From Sinosporangium album (GTDB taxonomy: Bacteria; Actinomycetota; Actinomycetes; Streptosporangiales; Streptosporangiaceae), in assembly GCF_900100605.1 (NCBI RefSeq), contig NZ_FNCN01000011.1, positions 124,001-188,000 on the forward strand: a stretch of 64,000 nucleotides of DNA, in the 5' to 3' direction. Below, one piece after another: positions 24,626 to 35,800 of this stretch. Positions within the stretch are counted from its first letter, which is position 1, and each line of letters opens with the position of its first letter. The notes beneath the pieces were generated by a model. It was not told where the DNA came from and made no database searches. It was given only the letters and a program-made list of their open reading frames with translations. Both the position numbers and the translations under genes were made by a program.

Positions 24626-27600
24626 ATGGCACATGAGACGGCCGACGGCGGTCACCATCCGCCACCGATGTCGTACGCACAGCGATCCCTGTGGTTCCTG
24701 CACCGCTGGAACGGGCCGACCGCCACCTACAACATGCCCTACGCGCTGCGCTTCACCGGGTCCGTCGACCTCGCCGCGCTCCGGGCCTCCATCGGGGACC
24801 TCATCGAGCGCCATCAGGCGCTCCGCACGGTGTTCGGCGGCCGGGCGGCGGCCGGAGACCTGCCCGGACAGCGGATATGGGACACCTCGCGGGTCCCTCC
24901 CAGATTCACCGCCGCCCCCGGCGGCGCCCACGCCCTGAGGGCCGCACTGGAGCAGACCTTCGACATCGAGCGCGAGCCGCCCTGGCACGCGTGGTATTTC
25001 ACCGAGGACGGCGGTGGCGTCCTGCTGTTCGTGCTGCACCACACCATCGCCGACGAGTGGTCCTTCGCCGTGCTCATCGGCGACCTGGACCTCGCCTACC
25101 GGGCCCGGCTGGCCGGACGCGCACCCGCGTGGGAGCCGAGGCGGGCCGAGTACACGGACTTCGCCGCCGAACAGCAGCGGTTCGCCGCGGCCGAACACGA
25201 TCCCACCAGCGCCGCGGCCCGGGAGGTCGAGCACTGGAGCCGAGCCCTCGCCGGGCTGCCGGGACGGATCGCGCTTCCCGCCGACCGCCCGCGCCCGGCG
25301 GTGAGCGGCCACCGGGGCGGCGACGTGCCGTTCACTCTGCCCGCCGCGCTGTCCCGCCGGATCCGCGCACTGGCGCGGGACACCAAGGGCAGCGTGTTCA
25401 TGGTGCTGCAGGCGGCGGTCGCGGCGCTGCTGCACCGCCTCGGCGCAGGCGACGACGTGCCGCTCGGCGTGCCGGTCTCCGGACGCGGCGAGGCGAGGTG
25501 GGACCGCGTCGTCGGCCTGTTCGTCAACCCCGTCGTGCTGCGTGTGGACCTGTCGGGCACGCCGGGGCTGCGTGAGCTGACCGCCCGCGTGCGTGAGTGC
25601 GGCCTCGCCGCCTACGCCCACCACCGGCTGCCGTTCGACCGGCTCGTGGAACGCCTCAACCCCGTACGGTCGCCCGGCCATAATCCGCTCTTCCAGGTGA
25701 TGACCGTCTTCCAGCGGGTGGCGCGAGGCGGGGTGAGCGTCGGCGACCTCCGCGGCGAGGTGCTGCCGGTGCCCGCCTCCACCGCCAAGTTCGACCTCAC
25801 CTTCGGCTTCACCGAATACGCGGGGGAGGACGAGATCGGCGGTGTGGTCAACTACGACGCCGACCTGTTCGACCGGGCCACGGCCGAAGGGATCGCACGC
25901 CGGTTCGTCCGGTTCCTGGAGGGCGCGGTCGCGGCTCCCGGCACCCCCGTCGGACACATCGACCTGCTCGACCCCGCCGAGCGCGCGGCGGCGCTCGGCC
26001 GGGCGCGGGGCCCACGCCGTACGGCACGGCCGGAGTGCGTCGTGGCGCGCTTCGAGCGGGTGGCGGCGGCGGGGCCCGGACGGGTCGCGGTGTCGGAGCG
26101 GCCCACCGGGGCCGCAGGCGGGCGGGCCCGGGCGTGGCCGGCCGCGCGGGAGCTGACCTACGGGGAGTTGAACCGCCGGGCGAACAGGCTGGCGCGCCAC
26201 CTGGTGGCGCAGGGCGCGGGACCGGAGACGGCGGTGGCGCTGCTGCTGCCCCGGGGACTTCCGCTGCTGGTCGCGGTGCTCGCGACATTGAAGGCCGGCG
26301 CCGCCTTCCTGCCGATCGACCCGGATCACCCGGCCGAACGGATCGCCACCGTGCTGAGGGACGCCCGGCCGCTCCTGGCGGTCACGGGCCCCGGTGCGGG
26401 TTCGGGTGCGGACACCGGCGCGGGGCTCAGCACAGATTCCGGCACAGATTCCGGCACGGGTTCTGGCGCGGACCCGGGTTCTGGCGCGGACCCGGGCGCG
26501 GGGCCGGTCGGGGTGCGGCCGGTGGTCCTGGACCCTGCGACCGCGGACGCGGACCTCGCCGGATATCCCGGCCACGACCTCTCCGACGCGGACCGGCTCA
26601 CGGCGCTGCGGCCCGACCACCCCGCCTACGTGATGTACACGTCGGGGTCGACGGGACTGCCCAAAGGCGTCGTGGTCGGCCATGCCGCACTGGCGGGATA
26701 TCTCGACTGGGCGGTGGACGCCTACCCGGGGCTCGACGGGATCACGCTGCTGCACTCGCCCCTCACTTTCGACCTCACCGTCACGTCCGCGCTCGGACCG
26801 CTGATGGCGGGCGGACGGATCCTGGTGGACGACTTCTCGGGCCTGATGGAGCCGGGGGAGCCGGTGACCTTCCTCAAATGCACTCCGAGCCACCTCGGGC
26901 TGCTGGCCGAGGGGGCGCAGGGCCGTATCGGCGGCGTCCGCACTCTGGTGCTGGGCGGCGAGGCGCTGACGGCGGGGCACCTGCGCACCTGGCGCGGGTG
27001 CGGCGGAGGCGGGACCGTCGTGAACGAGTACGGTCCGACCGAGGCGACCGTCGGCTGCGTGAAGCACGGCGTCGCCGCCGGGGACGAGGCCGAGGGCGCC
27101 GAGGGCGCCGAGGGCGCCGAGGGCGCGGTGCCGGTCGGGGTGCCGGTCGGGGTGCCGGTCGGGGTGCCCGCGACCGGCTGCGAGGCCCACGTGCTGGACT
27201 CCGCGCTGAGGCCCGTGCACGACGGCGGCGCGGGGGAGCTCTACCTGGGCGGGGTCCAGGTCGCCCGCGGTTACGCGGCCAGGGCGGCGCTCACCGCGTC
27301 GAGGTTCGTGGCGAGCCCGTTCGCGCCGGGGGAGCGGGTGTACCGGACGGGGGACGTGGCCAGGCGGCGGCCGGACGGGGCGATCGAGTATCTCGGCCGG
27401 TCGGACGACCAGGTCAAGGTGCTGGGGCACCGGATCGAGCCGGTCGAGGTGGAGGCGGTGCTGGCCTCGCATCCGGATGTCGCACGGGCGGCGGTGGCCG
27501 TACGGCGGGTCGCCCCCGGCGGTGACCGGCTCGTCGGATACGTGGTGCCGAGCGGAGCCGGGGTGGACGTCGACGGGATCACGCGGCACGCCTCGCGCGT

Positions 27601-29542
27601 CCTGCCCCCGTCCATGGTGCCCGCCCCGATCGTCGTCCTCGACGACCTGCCGCTCACCGCCGCGGGCAAGGTCGACCGGGCCGCGCTGCCCGATCCGGCG
27701 GCCCCGGGCACCCCGCCGTACACCGCGCCGCGCACCCCCGACGAGGAGCGGCTGTGCGCGCTGTTCGCCGAGGTGCTGGGACGGGACAGGGTGGGCGTGC
27801 ACGACGGGTTCTTCGCGCTGGGCGGCGACAGCATCCTCGCGATCAAGCTGGTCGGGCTGGCTCGGGGCCGGGGGATCGTGTTCACCGCACGGGACGTCTT
27901 CGAACGCAAGAGCGTGTACGGCCTGCTGCAGGCGGCCTCCGTCGGCCTGTCCGCCGTGTTCACGGGCGCTGGGGACGGCGAGTCGGGGGAGCTCCCGCTG
28001 ACGCCGATCCTGGCCGAACTGTGCGGCAGGGGCGGCCCGCTGCGCGGGTTCGCCCAGGCCCGGGTCGTGGCCGTGCCCGGCGGGACGGCGCTCGCGGACC
28101 TGCGGGCGGCCGTCCGCGCTCTGCTGGACACGCACGGCGCGCTGCGCTCACGGGTGTGGCGCGACGGCGACAGGTGGCGGCACGAGATCGCCCCGCCGGG
28201 CGCCGTCGATGTGGACGAGGTGCTGACACGGGTGGATGTGCCGGGGCCGGACGTGCTTTCGGGGGGCCGGCGCGGCCACCCGGGGAACCTGGAGGCCTCC
28301 GGCCCGCTGGACCCTCTGACGCGGCGCGCTCTGGACGGCCTGGCCTCCGCGGTCCGCGACCTGGATCCGGCGCTGGGGGCGATCGCCAGGCTGGTGTGGT
28401 TCGACGCCGGAGACGGGTGCGACGGGCGGCTGCTGATCGCCGTCCACCACGTGGCGGTCGATGCGGTGTCATGGCCGATCCTGATCGGCGACCTCGCCGC
28501 CGCCTGGCGGCGTGCCTCGGCCGGCGGTGCCGTACGCCTCCTCGACCGGGGGCCGAGCTCGCCGCGCGGGTGGGCGCGGGGCCTGGCGGTCGAGGCGGTG
28601 GAGCCGAGGCGGGAGGCCGAGCTGGCCTTCTGGCGGGAGATGTGCGGCGACGCGGGTGCGCCGATCGGTGGCCGTGCGGCCGATCCCCGGCGGGACACCG
28701 TGGGCGCCGCCCGCTCGCTGGTCGTGTCGCTGGCGCCGGACTGCTCCCAGGTGCTGCTGGGCGGAGTGACGCACGAGCTGCTGCTCGCCGGGCTCGCCGT
28801 CGCCCTCCCCGACTGGCACGGCCGGAGGGGGGCGTCCGGCGGGCCGCCCCTGCTGGTCGAGGTGGAGGGGCACGGGCGGGAGGAGCAGGCGGTGCCCGGA
28901 AGCGACCTGTCGCAGACCGCCGGGTGGTTCACCAGCCAATACCCGGTGAGCCTGGCGCTCGGCCGCCCGGACACCGGCGTGGCGGAGGCGGTGAGCCGCA
29001 TCGGCGGGCGCCTGCGCGCGATCCCTGACCACGGGCTCGGCTACGGACTGCTGCGCTATCTGAACCCGCGCACCGCGCCTGTGCTCGCCGCGCTGCCGCG
29101 TGCGCAGATCGGGTTCAACTACTGGGGCAGGGGCCCCGACGAGCGGGGCGGCCCGTGGAGCGTCGTGCCGACCGGTGACGTGGTGCTGGGCGGCGCGGAC
29201 CCGGCGCTTCCCGCGCCGCACGCCCTGGAGGTCAACGTCGTGGTCAGGGCCGGGCGGGTCCACGCCCAGTGGACGTGGGTCCCCGGTCTCCTCGAGGAAC
29301 GGGAGGTGCGTGACCTGGCCGGGACGTGGGTGCGGGCCATGGAGGCCATCGCCCGGCACACCGCCGCGCCCGGCGACCCGATTCGGACGGACCCGATTCG
29401 GACGGACGCGGCTCGGATGGACCCGGCTCGGACGGGCGCGGCTCGGACGGGCGCGGCTCCGGCGGTGCCGGATTCGAGCCTGTTCGACGACCTCGACGCC
29501 GACGAACTGGCCATGATCGAGCACGAGTGGAGGACGTCGTGA
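24626..29542 (+). CDS. NRPS 1: C-A-T-E module, predicted D-Asn
   Basis: A ~1638-aa synthetase. The condensation domain (HHTIADEW, ~residue 137) looks like an LCL type, so an upstream donor is expected although none is encoded here. The adenylation domain (YTSGSTGLPKG ~670) has signature residues DLTKVGEVGK read by alignment to GrsA. These differ at one position from the Asn code DLTKLGEVGK. The carrier site is LGGDSIL (~1065), and the epimerase has HHVAVDAVSW (~1273). ATG at 24626 was chosen because the C domain starts ~17 residues later; the frame is open from 24416. The last residues are an imperfect DPIRT/GAART repeat. Its stop overlaps the next start by GTGA. Confidence 0.9.
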   Translation: MAHETADGGHHPPPMSYAQRSLWFLHRWNGPTATYNMPYALRFTGSVDLAALRASIGDLIERHQALRTVFGGRAAAGDLPGQRIWDTSRVPPRFTAAPGGAHALRAALEQTFDIEREPPWHAWYFTEDGGGVLLFVLHHTIADEWSFAVLIGDLDLAYRARLAGRAPAWEPRRAEYTDFAAEQQRFAAAEHDPTSAAAREVEHWSRALAGLPGRIALPADRPRPAVSGHRGGDVPFTLPAALSRRIRALARDTKGSVFMVLQAAVAALLHRLGAGDDVPLGVPVSGRGEARWDRVVGLFVNPVVLRVDLSGTPGLRELTARVRECGLAAYAHHRLPFDRLVERLNPVRSPGHNPLFQVMTVFQRVARGGVSVGDLRGEVLPVPASTAKFDLTFGFTEYAGEDEIGGVVNYDADLFDRATAEGIARRFVRFLEGAVAAPGTPVGHIDLLDPAERAAALGRARGPRRTARPECVVARFERVAAAGPGRVAVSERPTGAAGGRARAWPAARELTYGELNRRANRLARHLVAQGAGPETAVALLLPRGLPLLVAVLATLKAGAAFLPIDPDHPAERIATVLRDARPLLAVTGPGAGSGADTGAGLSTDSGTDSGTGSGADPGSGADPGAGPVGVRPVVLDPATADADLAGYPGHDLSDADRLTALRPDHPAYVMYTSGSTGLPKGVVVGHAALAGYLDWAVDAYPGLDGITLLHSPLTFDLTVTSALGPLMAGGRILVDDFSGLMEPGEPVTFLKCTPSHLGLLAEGAQGRIGGVRTLVLGGEALTAGHLRTWRGCGGGGTVVNEYGPTEATVGCVKHGVAAGDEAEGAEGAEGAEGAVPVGVPVGVPVGVPATGCEAHVLDSALRPVHDGGAGELYLGGVQVARGYAARAALTASRFVASPFAPGERVYRTGDVARRRPDGAIEYLGRSDDQVKVLGHRIEPVEVEAVLASHPDVARAAVAVRRVAPGGDRLVGYVVPSGAGVDVDGITRHASRVLPPSMVPAPIVVLDDLPLTAAGKVDRAALPDPAAPGTPPYTAPRTPDEERLCALFAEVLGRDRVGVHDGFFALGGDSILAIKLVGLARGRGIVFTARDVFERKSVYGLLQAASVGLSAVFTGAGDGESGELPLTPILAELCGRGGPLRGFAQARVVAVPGGTALADLRAAVRALLDTHGALRSRVWRDGDRWRHEIAPPGAVDVDEVLTRVDVPGPDVLSGGRRGHPGNLEASGPLDPLTRRALDGLASAVRDLDPALGAIARLVWFDAGDGCDGRLLIAVHHVAVDAVSWPILIGDLAAAWRRASAGGAVRLLDRGPSSPRGWARGLAVEAVEPRREAELAFWREMCGDAGAPIGGRAADPRRDTVGAARSLVVSLAPDCSQVLLGGVTHELLLAGLAVALPDWHGRRGASGGPPLLVEVEGHGREEQAVPGSDLSQTAGWFTSQYPVSLALGRPDTGVAEAVSRIGGRLRAIPDHGLGYGLLRYLNPRTAPVLAALPRAQIGFNYWGRGPDERGGPWSVVPTGDVVLGGADPALPAPHALEVNVVVRAGRVHAQWTWVPGLLEEREVRDLAGTWVRAMEAIARHTAAPGDPIRTDPIRTDAARMDPARTGAARTGAAPAVPDSSLFDDLDADELAMIEHEWRTS
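26390..26510 (+). repeat. In-frame Gly/Ser/Asp repeat in the NRPS 1 adenylation domain
   Basis: A repetitive stretch encoding GSGADPGSGADPG-like units is inserted between core motifs A2 and A3, a surface loop region. Confidence 0.7.
27092..27169 (+). repeat. In-frame 9-bp and 12-bp tandem repeats in NRPS 1
   Basis: Four copies of GAGGGCGCC (Glu-Gly-Ala) are followed by three of a 12-bp unit encoding Val-Pro-Val-Gly. They lie in the loop between adenylation motifs A5 and A6. Confidence 0.8.
29377..29463 (+). repeat. Imperfect 15-bp repeats at the NRPS 1 C-terminus
   Basis: Units encoding DPIRT, DAARM, DPART and GAART repeat between the epimerase domain and the acidic C-terminal tail (FDDLDADELAMIE). 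That tail may dock to the next synthetase. Confidence 0.75.
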
Positions 29543-32500
29543 CCCCCCGGGCGGCCCTCGAAGAGATCCTTCCGCTGTCGCCGCTGCAGGAAGGGATCCT
29601 CTTCCACGCCCAGCAGGGGCAGGGCGACCCGTACACAGTGCAGGTGGACCTGGAGCTCGACGGCGCCCTGGACCTCGCGCGGCTGCGCCGCGCGGGCGAC
29701 GCGCTGCTGCTCAGGCACGCCAACCTGCGTGCCGCGTTCCGCACGGGGGCGTCCGGACGGCCGGTGCAGATGATCCCGGCGTCGGCGGCGATGCCGCTGC
29801 GCGCGCACGACCTGCCGGCCGGGCCGGGCGGCACGCGGGAGTCCGACCTGGAGGCGATCCTCGCGGCGGACCGCGCGGAGCCCTTCGACCTGGCGGACGC
29901 GCCCTCCATACGGCTCACGGCGATCACGACGGCCCCCCGGCGGCATCGGCTCGCCATCACCTACCACCACATCCTGCTCGACGGCTGGTCGAGTTCGCTG
30001 ATGGTCGCCGAACTGCTGAGGCTCTACGAAACAGACGGGGACACGGCCCCACTGCGGGCGGTGCGCCCCTACCGCGACTTCCTGGCCTGGCTGCGTGCGG
30101 CGGACCGCGACGCCGCCCTCTCCTTCTGGCGTACGGCGCTCGCCGGTCTGGACGAGCCCACGCTCGTCTCGCCGGAACGGCGGCGTTCGCCGGGGGAGGC
30201 TGTGACGCGGGCTCGCGCCGTACTGTCCCCCGCCGAGACCGCGGCGCTGGGAGCGCTGTGCCGCCGGGCGCAGGTGACCGTGGGCACGGTCGTGCAGGCG
30301 GCGTGGGCGCTGGCGCTGCGCGCGCTGACCGGAAGCACCGACGTGGCCTTCGGCCTCACCGTGTCGGGCCGCGACGCCGACGTGCCGGGGATCGACACGA
30401 TGATCGGCCTGTTCATCAACACCGTCGTGGCGCGGGTCGCGCTCGACCCCGCCGGATCCGTGCTCGACCTGCTGACGCGGATCCAGCGCGACCACGCCCG
30501 CACGTTCGGATTCCAGCACGTCGGCCTGGCCGACGTGCAGCGGGCCGGTGGAGCGCGCGAGCTGTTCGACACGCTCGTCGTGGTCGAGAGCCATCCCGTC
30601 GACCGCGCGCTCGGCCTGGGGCGCGACTTCGGCGGGCTGCGTCTGGGCGCGGTGCGGGGACGCGATGCGACCAGCTATCCGCTCACGCTGATCGCGGTGC
30701 CCAGCGAACGCCTCGCCCTCAACGTCGACCACAGGCCGGGGCTCGTCCCGGAAAGCGTGGCCGCGGGACTTCCCGAACGGCTCGCCGGCCTGCTGGCCGC
30801 GATGGCCGCCGATCCCGGGCGGCCCGTCTCCCGCCTGCCCGCCACGCTGCCCGAGGAGCGCAGGCTCACCGGAGCGGTGTGGAACGACACCGTACGGCCG
30901 GTGCCGCCGCTCGGCGTGGCCGAGCAGTTCGAGCGGAGGGCCGCGAGCACGCCCGACCGGGTGGCGGTGTCGCTCGACGGCGACGCGCTGACCTACGCCG
31001 AGCTCGACGCACGGGCCGACGGGATCGCCCGCATGCTCCGGCGGCGGGGAGCGGACGCGGAGTCGCTGATCGGCGTCGCCTGCGCGCGCTCCTTCGACCT
31101 GGTGGCCGCGCTGCTCGGCGTGCTGAAGGCGGGCGCGGCCTATGTGCCGTTCGACACCGACCACCCCGCGGAGCGCATCCACGGCATCATGGCGTCGCTC
31201 GACCTGGCGTGCGTGCTCGCCGACGCCACCTTCCAGGCGCCCGAGACGGGCGCCGCGGCGGGCGTGCCGGTGATACGCCTGGACCGGGTGCCGGTGTACG
31301 GCGGAGCCGCGCCCGAGCACGGCTCCGCCGTACACCCCGGCAACCTCGCCTACGTGATGCACACGTCGGGCTCCACGGGGGCGCCGAAGGGCGTGGAGGT
31401 CACGCGGGAGGCGCTCGCGAACCGCATGGCGTGGATGCAGGGGGAATACCGCCTCACGGCCGGCGACAAAGTGCTGCAGAAGACATCGGTCGCGTTCGAC
31501 GTGTCGGGGTGGGAGCTCTACTGGCCGCTGACGCAGGGGGCCGAGCTGGTCCTCGCCCGGCCCGGAGGGCACCGCGACCCCCGCTACCTCGCCGAACTCA
31601 TCTCGCGGCGCGGCATCACCCGGGTGCATTTCGTGCCTTCCGTCTTGCGCGAGTTCCTCGGCTGCCTCGACGCCCTCGGCCGGCCGTACGACCACTGCCT
31701 CACGCTTGTTGCCTGCAGCGGCGAAGCCCTGCCCGCCGACCTCGCCCGCGAGGCGCGGCGGCTTCTCGGCGAGGTCGCCGTCGAGAACCTGTACGGCCCG
31801 ACCGAGGCCACCATCGAGGTCACGCTCATGTCCTCCCGGGGCGGCGGCGAGGGAGACGGCCACGGCGGTGGCGGTGGCGAGGGCGGCGGCGAGGGCGGCG
31901 GCGAGGGCGGCGGCGAGGGCGGCGGCGAGGGCGGCGGCGAGGGCGGCGAGGGTGCCAACGGGGGCGTCAACGTGCCCATAGGCCGCCCCGCCTGGAACAC
32001 CACCGTCCACGTCCTGGACACGTGGCTGCGTCCCGCACCCGTGGGAGCGACCGGGGAGCTGTACCTCGGCGGGGCACAGGTCGCCCGCGCCTACCACGGC
32101 GCCCCCGGAATGACCGCGGAGCGTTTCATCGCCGACCCGTTCAGGCCGGGCGGCAGGCTCTACCGCACCGGAGACCTGGCCAGATGGCGGCAGGACGGCG
32201 TGGTCGAATACCTCGGGCGCGCCGACCAGCAGGTCAAGATCCGCGGCGTGCGGGTGGAGCCCGGCGAGGTCGAGGCGGCGCTCAACAGGCATCCCGCCGT
32301 CGCCGGCAGCGCGGTGCTGGCGCTTCCGCAGCGCGGCGGCGATCCCATGCTCGTGGCCTACGTCGTCGGCCGCGCCGGCGCGGCCGACCGCGGTGACCTC
32401 GCCGATCTCGCCGACGTGCGCGAGCACCTGGCGCGGCTGCTGCCCGCCGCGATGCTTCCGGCCGCCTATGTGCCGCTCGACGCCCTCCCGCTTACGTCCA

Positions 32501-32811
32501 GCGGCAAGGTCGACCGCCGGGCGCTCCCCGCCCCCGGTCAGGGCGCCGCCACCGCCTACCGCCCGCCTGAAGGGCCGGTGGAGGCGCGGCTCTGCGAGCT
32601 GTACTCGGCGGTGCTCGGCACCGGGCCGGTCGGGGCCGACGACGACTTCTTCGCCCGAGGCGGCGACAGCATCCTCGCCATGCGCCTGGTCAACCGGGCC
32701 CGCCGGCAGGGGGTCGTCTTCTCGGTCGCCGACGTCTTCGAACGCCTCACCCCGCGCGCCCTGGCCGCTGTGTCCGCGAACGCCGGACCGGCCGCGCACC
32801 CACCCGTCTGA
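29539..32811 (+). CDS. NRPS 2: C-A-T module, predicted Ser
   Basis: A 1090-aa synthetase. The condensation domain starts [13 protein letters not shown] and has HHILLDGW (~residue 143), the DCL pattern expected after an epimerase. The adenylation domain (A3 motif [11 protein letters not shown], His in place of the usual Tyr) gives signature DVWHASLIEK, close to the Ser code DVWHLSLIDK. The carrier site is GGDSILAM (~1040). GTG at 29539 overlaps the NRPS 1 stop and follows GGAGG at 6 nt. There is no epimerase, so L-Ser passes on. A Gly/Glu repeat expands the A5-A6 loop. Confidence 0.92.
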   Translation: MTPRAALEEILPLSPLQEGILFHAQQGQGDPYTVQVDLELDGALDLARLRRAGDALLLRHANLRAAFRTGASGRPVQMIPASAAMPLRAHDLPAGPGGTRESDLEAILAADRAEPFDLADAPSIRLTAITTAPRRHRLAITYHHILLDGWSSSLMVAELLRLYETDGDTAPLRAVRPYRDFLAWLRAADRDAALSFWRTALAGLDEPTLVSPERRRSPGEAVTRARAVLSPAETAALGALCRRAQVTVGTVVQAAWALALRALTGSTDVAFGLTVSGRDADVPGIDTMIGLFINTVVARVALDPAGSVLDLLTRIQRDHARTFGFQHVGLADVQRAGGARELFDTLVVVESHPVDRALGLGRDFGGLRLGAVRGRDATSYPLTLIAVPSERLALNVDHRPGLVPESVAAGLPERLAGLLAAMAADPGRPVSRLPATLPEERRLTGAVWNDTVRPVPPLGVAEQFERRAASTPDRVAVSLDGDALTYAELDARADGIARMLRRRGADAESLIGVACARSFDLVAALLGVLKAGAAYVPFDTDHPAERIHGIMASLDLACVLADATFQAPETGAAAGVPVIRLDRVPVYGGAAPEHGSAVHPGNLAYVMHTSGSTGAPKGVEVTREALANRMAWMQGEYRLTAGDKVLQKTSVAFDVSGWELYWPLTQGAELVLARPGGHRDPRYLAELISRRGITRVHFVPSVLREFLGCLDALGRPYDHCLTLVACSGEALPADLAREARRLLGEVAVENLYGPTEATIEVTLMSSRGGGEGDGHGGGGGEGGGEGGGEGGGEGGGEGGGEGGEGANGGVNVPIGRPAWNTTVHVLDTWLRPAPVGATGELYLGGAQVARAYHGAPGMTAERFIADPFRPGGRLYRTGDLARWRQDGVVEYLGRADQQVKIRGVRVEPGEVEAALNRHPAVAGSAVLALPQRGGDPMLVAYVVGRAGAADRGDLADLADVREHLARLLPAAMLPAAYVPLDALPLTSSGKVDRRALPAPGQGAATAYRPPEGPVEARLCELYSAVLGTGPVGADDDFFARGGDSILAMRLVNRARRQGVVFSVADVFERLTPRALAAVSANAGPAAHPPV
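31838..31952 (+). repeat. 12-bp GGCGGCGAGGGC repeats in NRPS 2
   Basis: About seven near-identical units encoding Gly-Gly-Glu-Gly extend the A5-A6 loop by ~35 residues without breaking frame. Confidence 0.85.
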
Positions 32812-32879
32812 TCAGCCGCTCGACCACCTTCACGCCATTCGGCGGCCACGCCCATCCAGCATGTCGGGAGACACACACG

Positions 32880-35800
32880 GTGACGATCACTGAAGGAACC
32901 CGCCTTCCCCTGTCGGGCGCGCAGCACGGGCTCTGGTTCGCCCAGCGGCTCGACCCCCGCAACGCCGTCTTCAACACAGCGGAATACGTCGAACTGCGAG
33001 GAGAGATCGACACGGCCCGCCTGGTCGAGGCCGTGGGGCGTGCGGTGGCCGAGACCGATGTGCTGAGGGTGCGGTTCGAGGCGGAGCAGGACGAGGTCCA
33101 CCAGAGGGTGCTGCCCGCGCCGCCCGGCCCGCCGCGGCTCGTCGATCTCACCGCGGAGGTGGATCCGAGCGAGGCGGCGCTGGCGTGGATGCGGCGCGAC
33201 CTCGCCACACCGGTGGACATGGAGGGCGGCGCCTTGGCGGCGCAGGTGGTGTTCCGGCTCGCGGCGGGGCTGCACTACTGGTACCAGCGCGTCCACCACA
33301 TCCTGCTCGACGGCCACGGCTACGCGCAGGTGCAGCGCAGGGCCGCCGCGATCTACACGGCGCTGAGCGAGGGGCGCGAGCCGGGGCCGGCGCCCTTCTC
33401 GCCGCTGCGGGAGGCATTGGAGGAGGAGGACGCCTACCGGGCGTCCCGGCGTTTCGAGGAGGACCGGCGCTTCTGGGGACAGTGGGCCGCCCGCGGACGG
33501 GCGGCGACCGGGCTGAGCGAGCGGAAGGGCGAGACCGCGACGTCGTTCCTGAGGGAGTACGGCACGCTGGGCGGAGAGCGTTTCCGGACGCTGTCGCGGC
33601 GGGCCGCGAACCTCGGCTCCACCTGGGTGGAGACGGTGATGGCGGCCGTGGCCGCCTACGCGCACCGGATGACGGGGGCGCGTGAGGTGGTGCTCGGCGT
33701 CCCCCTCATGGGCAGGCCGGGGTCGGTCTCCACGCGCGTCCCGGGCACGTGGGTCAACGTGCTGCCCGCCGAGGTGCGCGTCGAGCCCGGCACACCGCCG
33801 CGTGACCTGCTCAAACAGCTGCGGGCGGCGCTGGACGAGGTGCGGGCGCACCGCGACTACAGGTTCGAGGACATCCGCCGCGACATGAGGCTGCGCGGCG
33901 GGGACGTGGCGCCGTCGCGGATCTGGGTGAACGTGAAGCCGTTCGACGTGCCGCTGCGGTTCGGCGGAGTCACGGGAAGGTCCACCTACCTGGCCGCGGG
34001 GCCCGTGGAGGAGCTGACGATCTCCGTCTACCCGCGGCACGACAGCGACGAGCTGTACTTCGAATTCGACGCCAACCCCTCCCTGCACAGCCGGGGGGAG
34101 CTCGCCGCCCACCGCGAGAGGTTCCTCGCCTTCCTCGATGACTTCTCCACCTACGTCGACCTTCCGCTCGGCAGGCTCGACACCGCCACGGCCGAGCAGC
34201 GCGCGACCGTGCTGGAGGAGTGGAACGGCGCGGCCCTCGCTCCGGCGGCGGGCGGAGAGCCTGAGACGATCGACGCGCGCTTCGCCGCAGTGGCGGCCCG
34301 GATGCCGGACGCGCCCGCCGTCGTCCACCGCGGCAGCGTTCCCGGGGTTCCCGGCGTCCCCGGCGTCCCCCGCGTCCTCACCTACGCCGAGCTCGACCGG
34401 CGCTCCACCGACCTCGCCGCCGAGCTTCGGGCACGCGGCGCGGGCCCGGAGCGGCTCGTCGCCCTGTCGCTCCCGCGCACCCCCGACCTCGTCATCGCCG
34501 TACTCGCCGTGCTGAAAAGCGGCGCGGCCTACCTCCCCGTCGACGCCCGCCACCCCGCGGAGCGCGTCGCGGCGATGTTCGGCGACTCCGGACCGGTGCT
34601 GCTGCTGCGCTCGCGGGACTCGCCGCTGCGCGGCGACCGGTTCGGCGTGCCGGAGCTGCTGCTGGAGGACGCCGGCCGCACGGCGCCGCCGCGGCCGGCC
34701 GGCCACGCCGGCCACGGCGGCGGCAACGCCGCCTACGTCATCTACACCTCGGGCTCGACGGGCGTCCCGAAGGGCGTCACCGTCGGCCACGGCTCCGTGG
34801 TCGGGCTCGCCCGGTGGGCCATGGAGCTGCTCGGCGAGCGTCTGCTGCGCCATGTCCTGTTCGCGACCTCCCTCACCTTCGACGTGTCGGTGCTGGAGAT
34901 GTTCGCGCCGCTGCTCAACGGCGGGTGCGTCGAGGTCGTGGAGGACGCGCTGGCGCTGCTCGACCCGGAGTACCGCGGGTGGAGCGGAAGCCTGGTCAGC
35001 GGGGTGCCGTCGGTGCTCGCCACCGTGCTGGCCGACCCGTCGCTCGACGTGCGGACGGAATGCGTGGTGGCGGCGGGGGAGCCGCTCCCCGCGGACCTGG
35101 TCACGAGGATCGGCCAGCGTATACCCGGCTGTGCCGTACTGAACATGTACGGCCCCACCGAGACCACCGTGATCGCGACGTCCGGCGTGGCGCCGTACGG
35201 CGGCACCGCGCCCGACATCGGCAGGGCCGTCCCCGGAACGCGGGTCTACGTGCTGGACGGCGCGCTCCGGCCCGTGCCGCCGGGCGCCGCCGGGGAGCTG
35301 TACGTCGCAGGCCCGTCCGTGGCACGCGGCTACCTGAACCGCCCGCGCCTCACCGCCGAACGCTTCGTCGCCGACCCGTTCGCCGACCTGTTCCCCGGCC
35401 CGTTCGCCGCGCCTGGGGCCCGCATGTACCGCACGGGCGACCTCGTACGGTGGAACGCGGCCGGCCGGATCGACTACCTCGGCCGGGCCGACTCCCAGGT
35501 GAAGGTGCGCGGTTTCCGCATCGAACTCGGGGAGATCGAGCACGCCCTGCGCGCTCTCCCCGGCGTGGCGCAGGCCGCGGCCGACGTGCGCACCGACGCC
35601 GCCGGGTCGCGGCGGCTCGTCGCCTGGGCGGTGGCCGAACCGTCCGCACGGCCCGGCCGGGAGACCCTGCTCGACCGGGAGACCCTGCTCGACGGGATGC
35701 GGCGCACCCTGCCCTCCTCCATGGTGCCGTCGCACATCGCACTCCTGCCGGCGCTGCCGCTCAACGCCAACGGCAAACTCGACCGGGCGGCCCTTCCGGA

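Noticed and set aside
24626-26000. NRPS 1 condensation domain as a lipid starter domain fed by the FAAL/ACP pair
   Set aside because: The motif order and HHTIADEW resemble ordinary LCL domains, and the FAAL operon lacks an iron box. It is kept only as an alternative.
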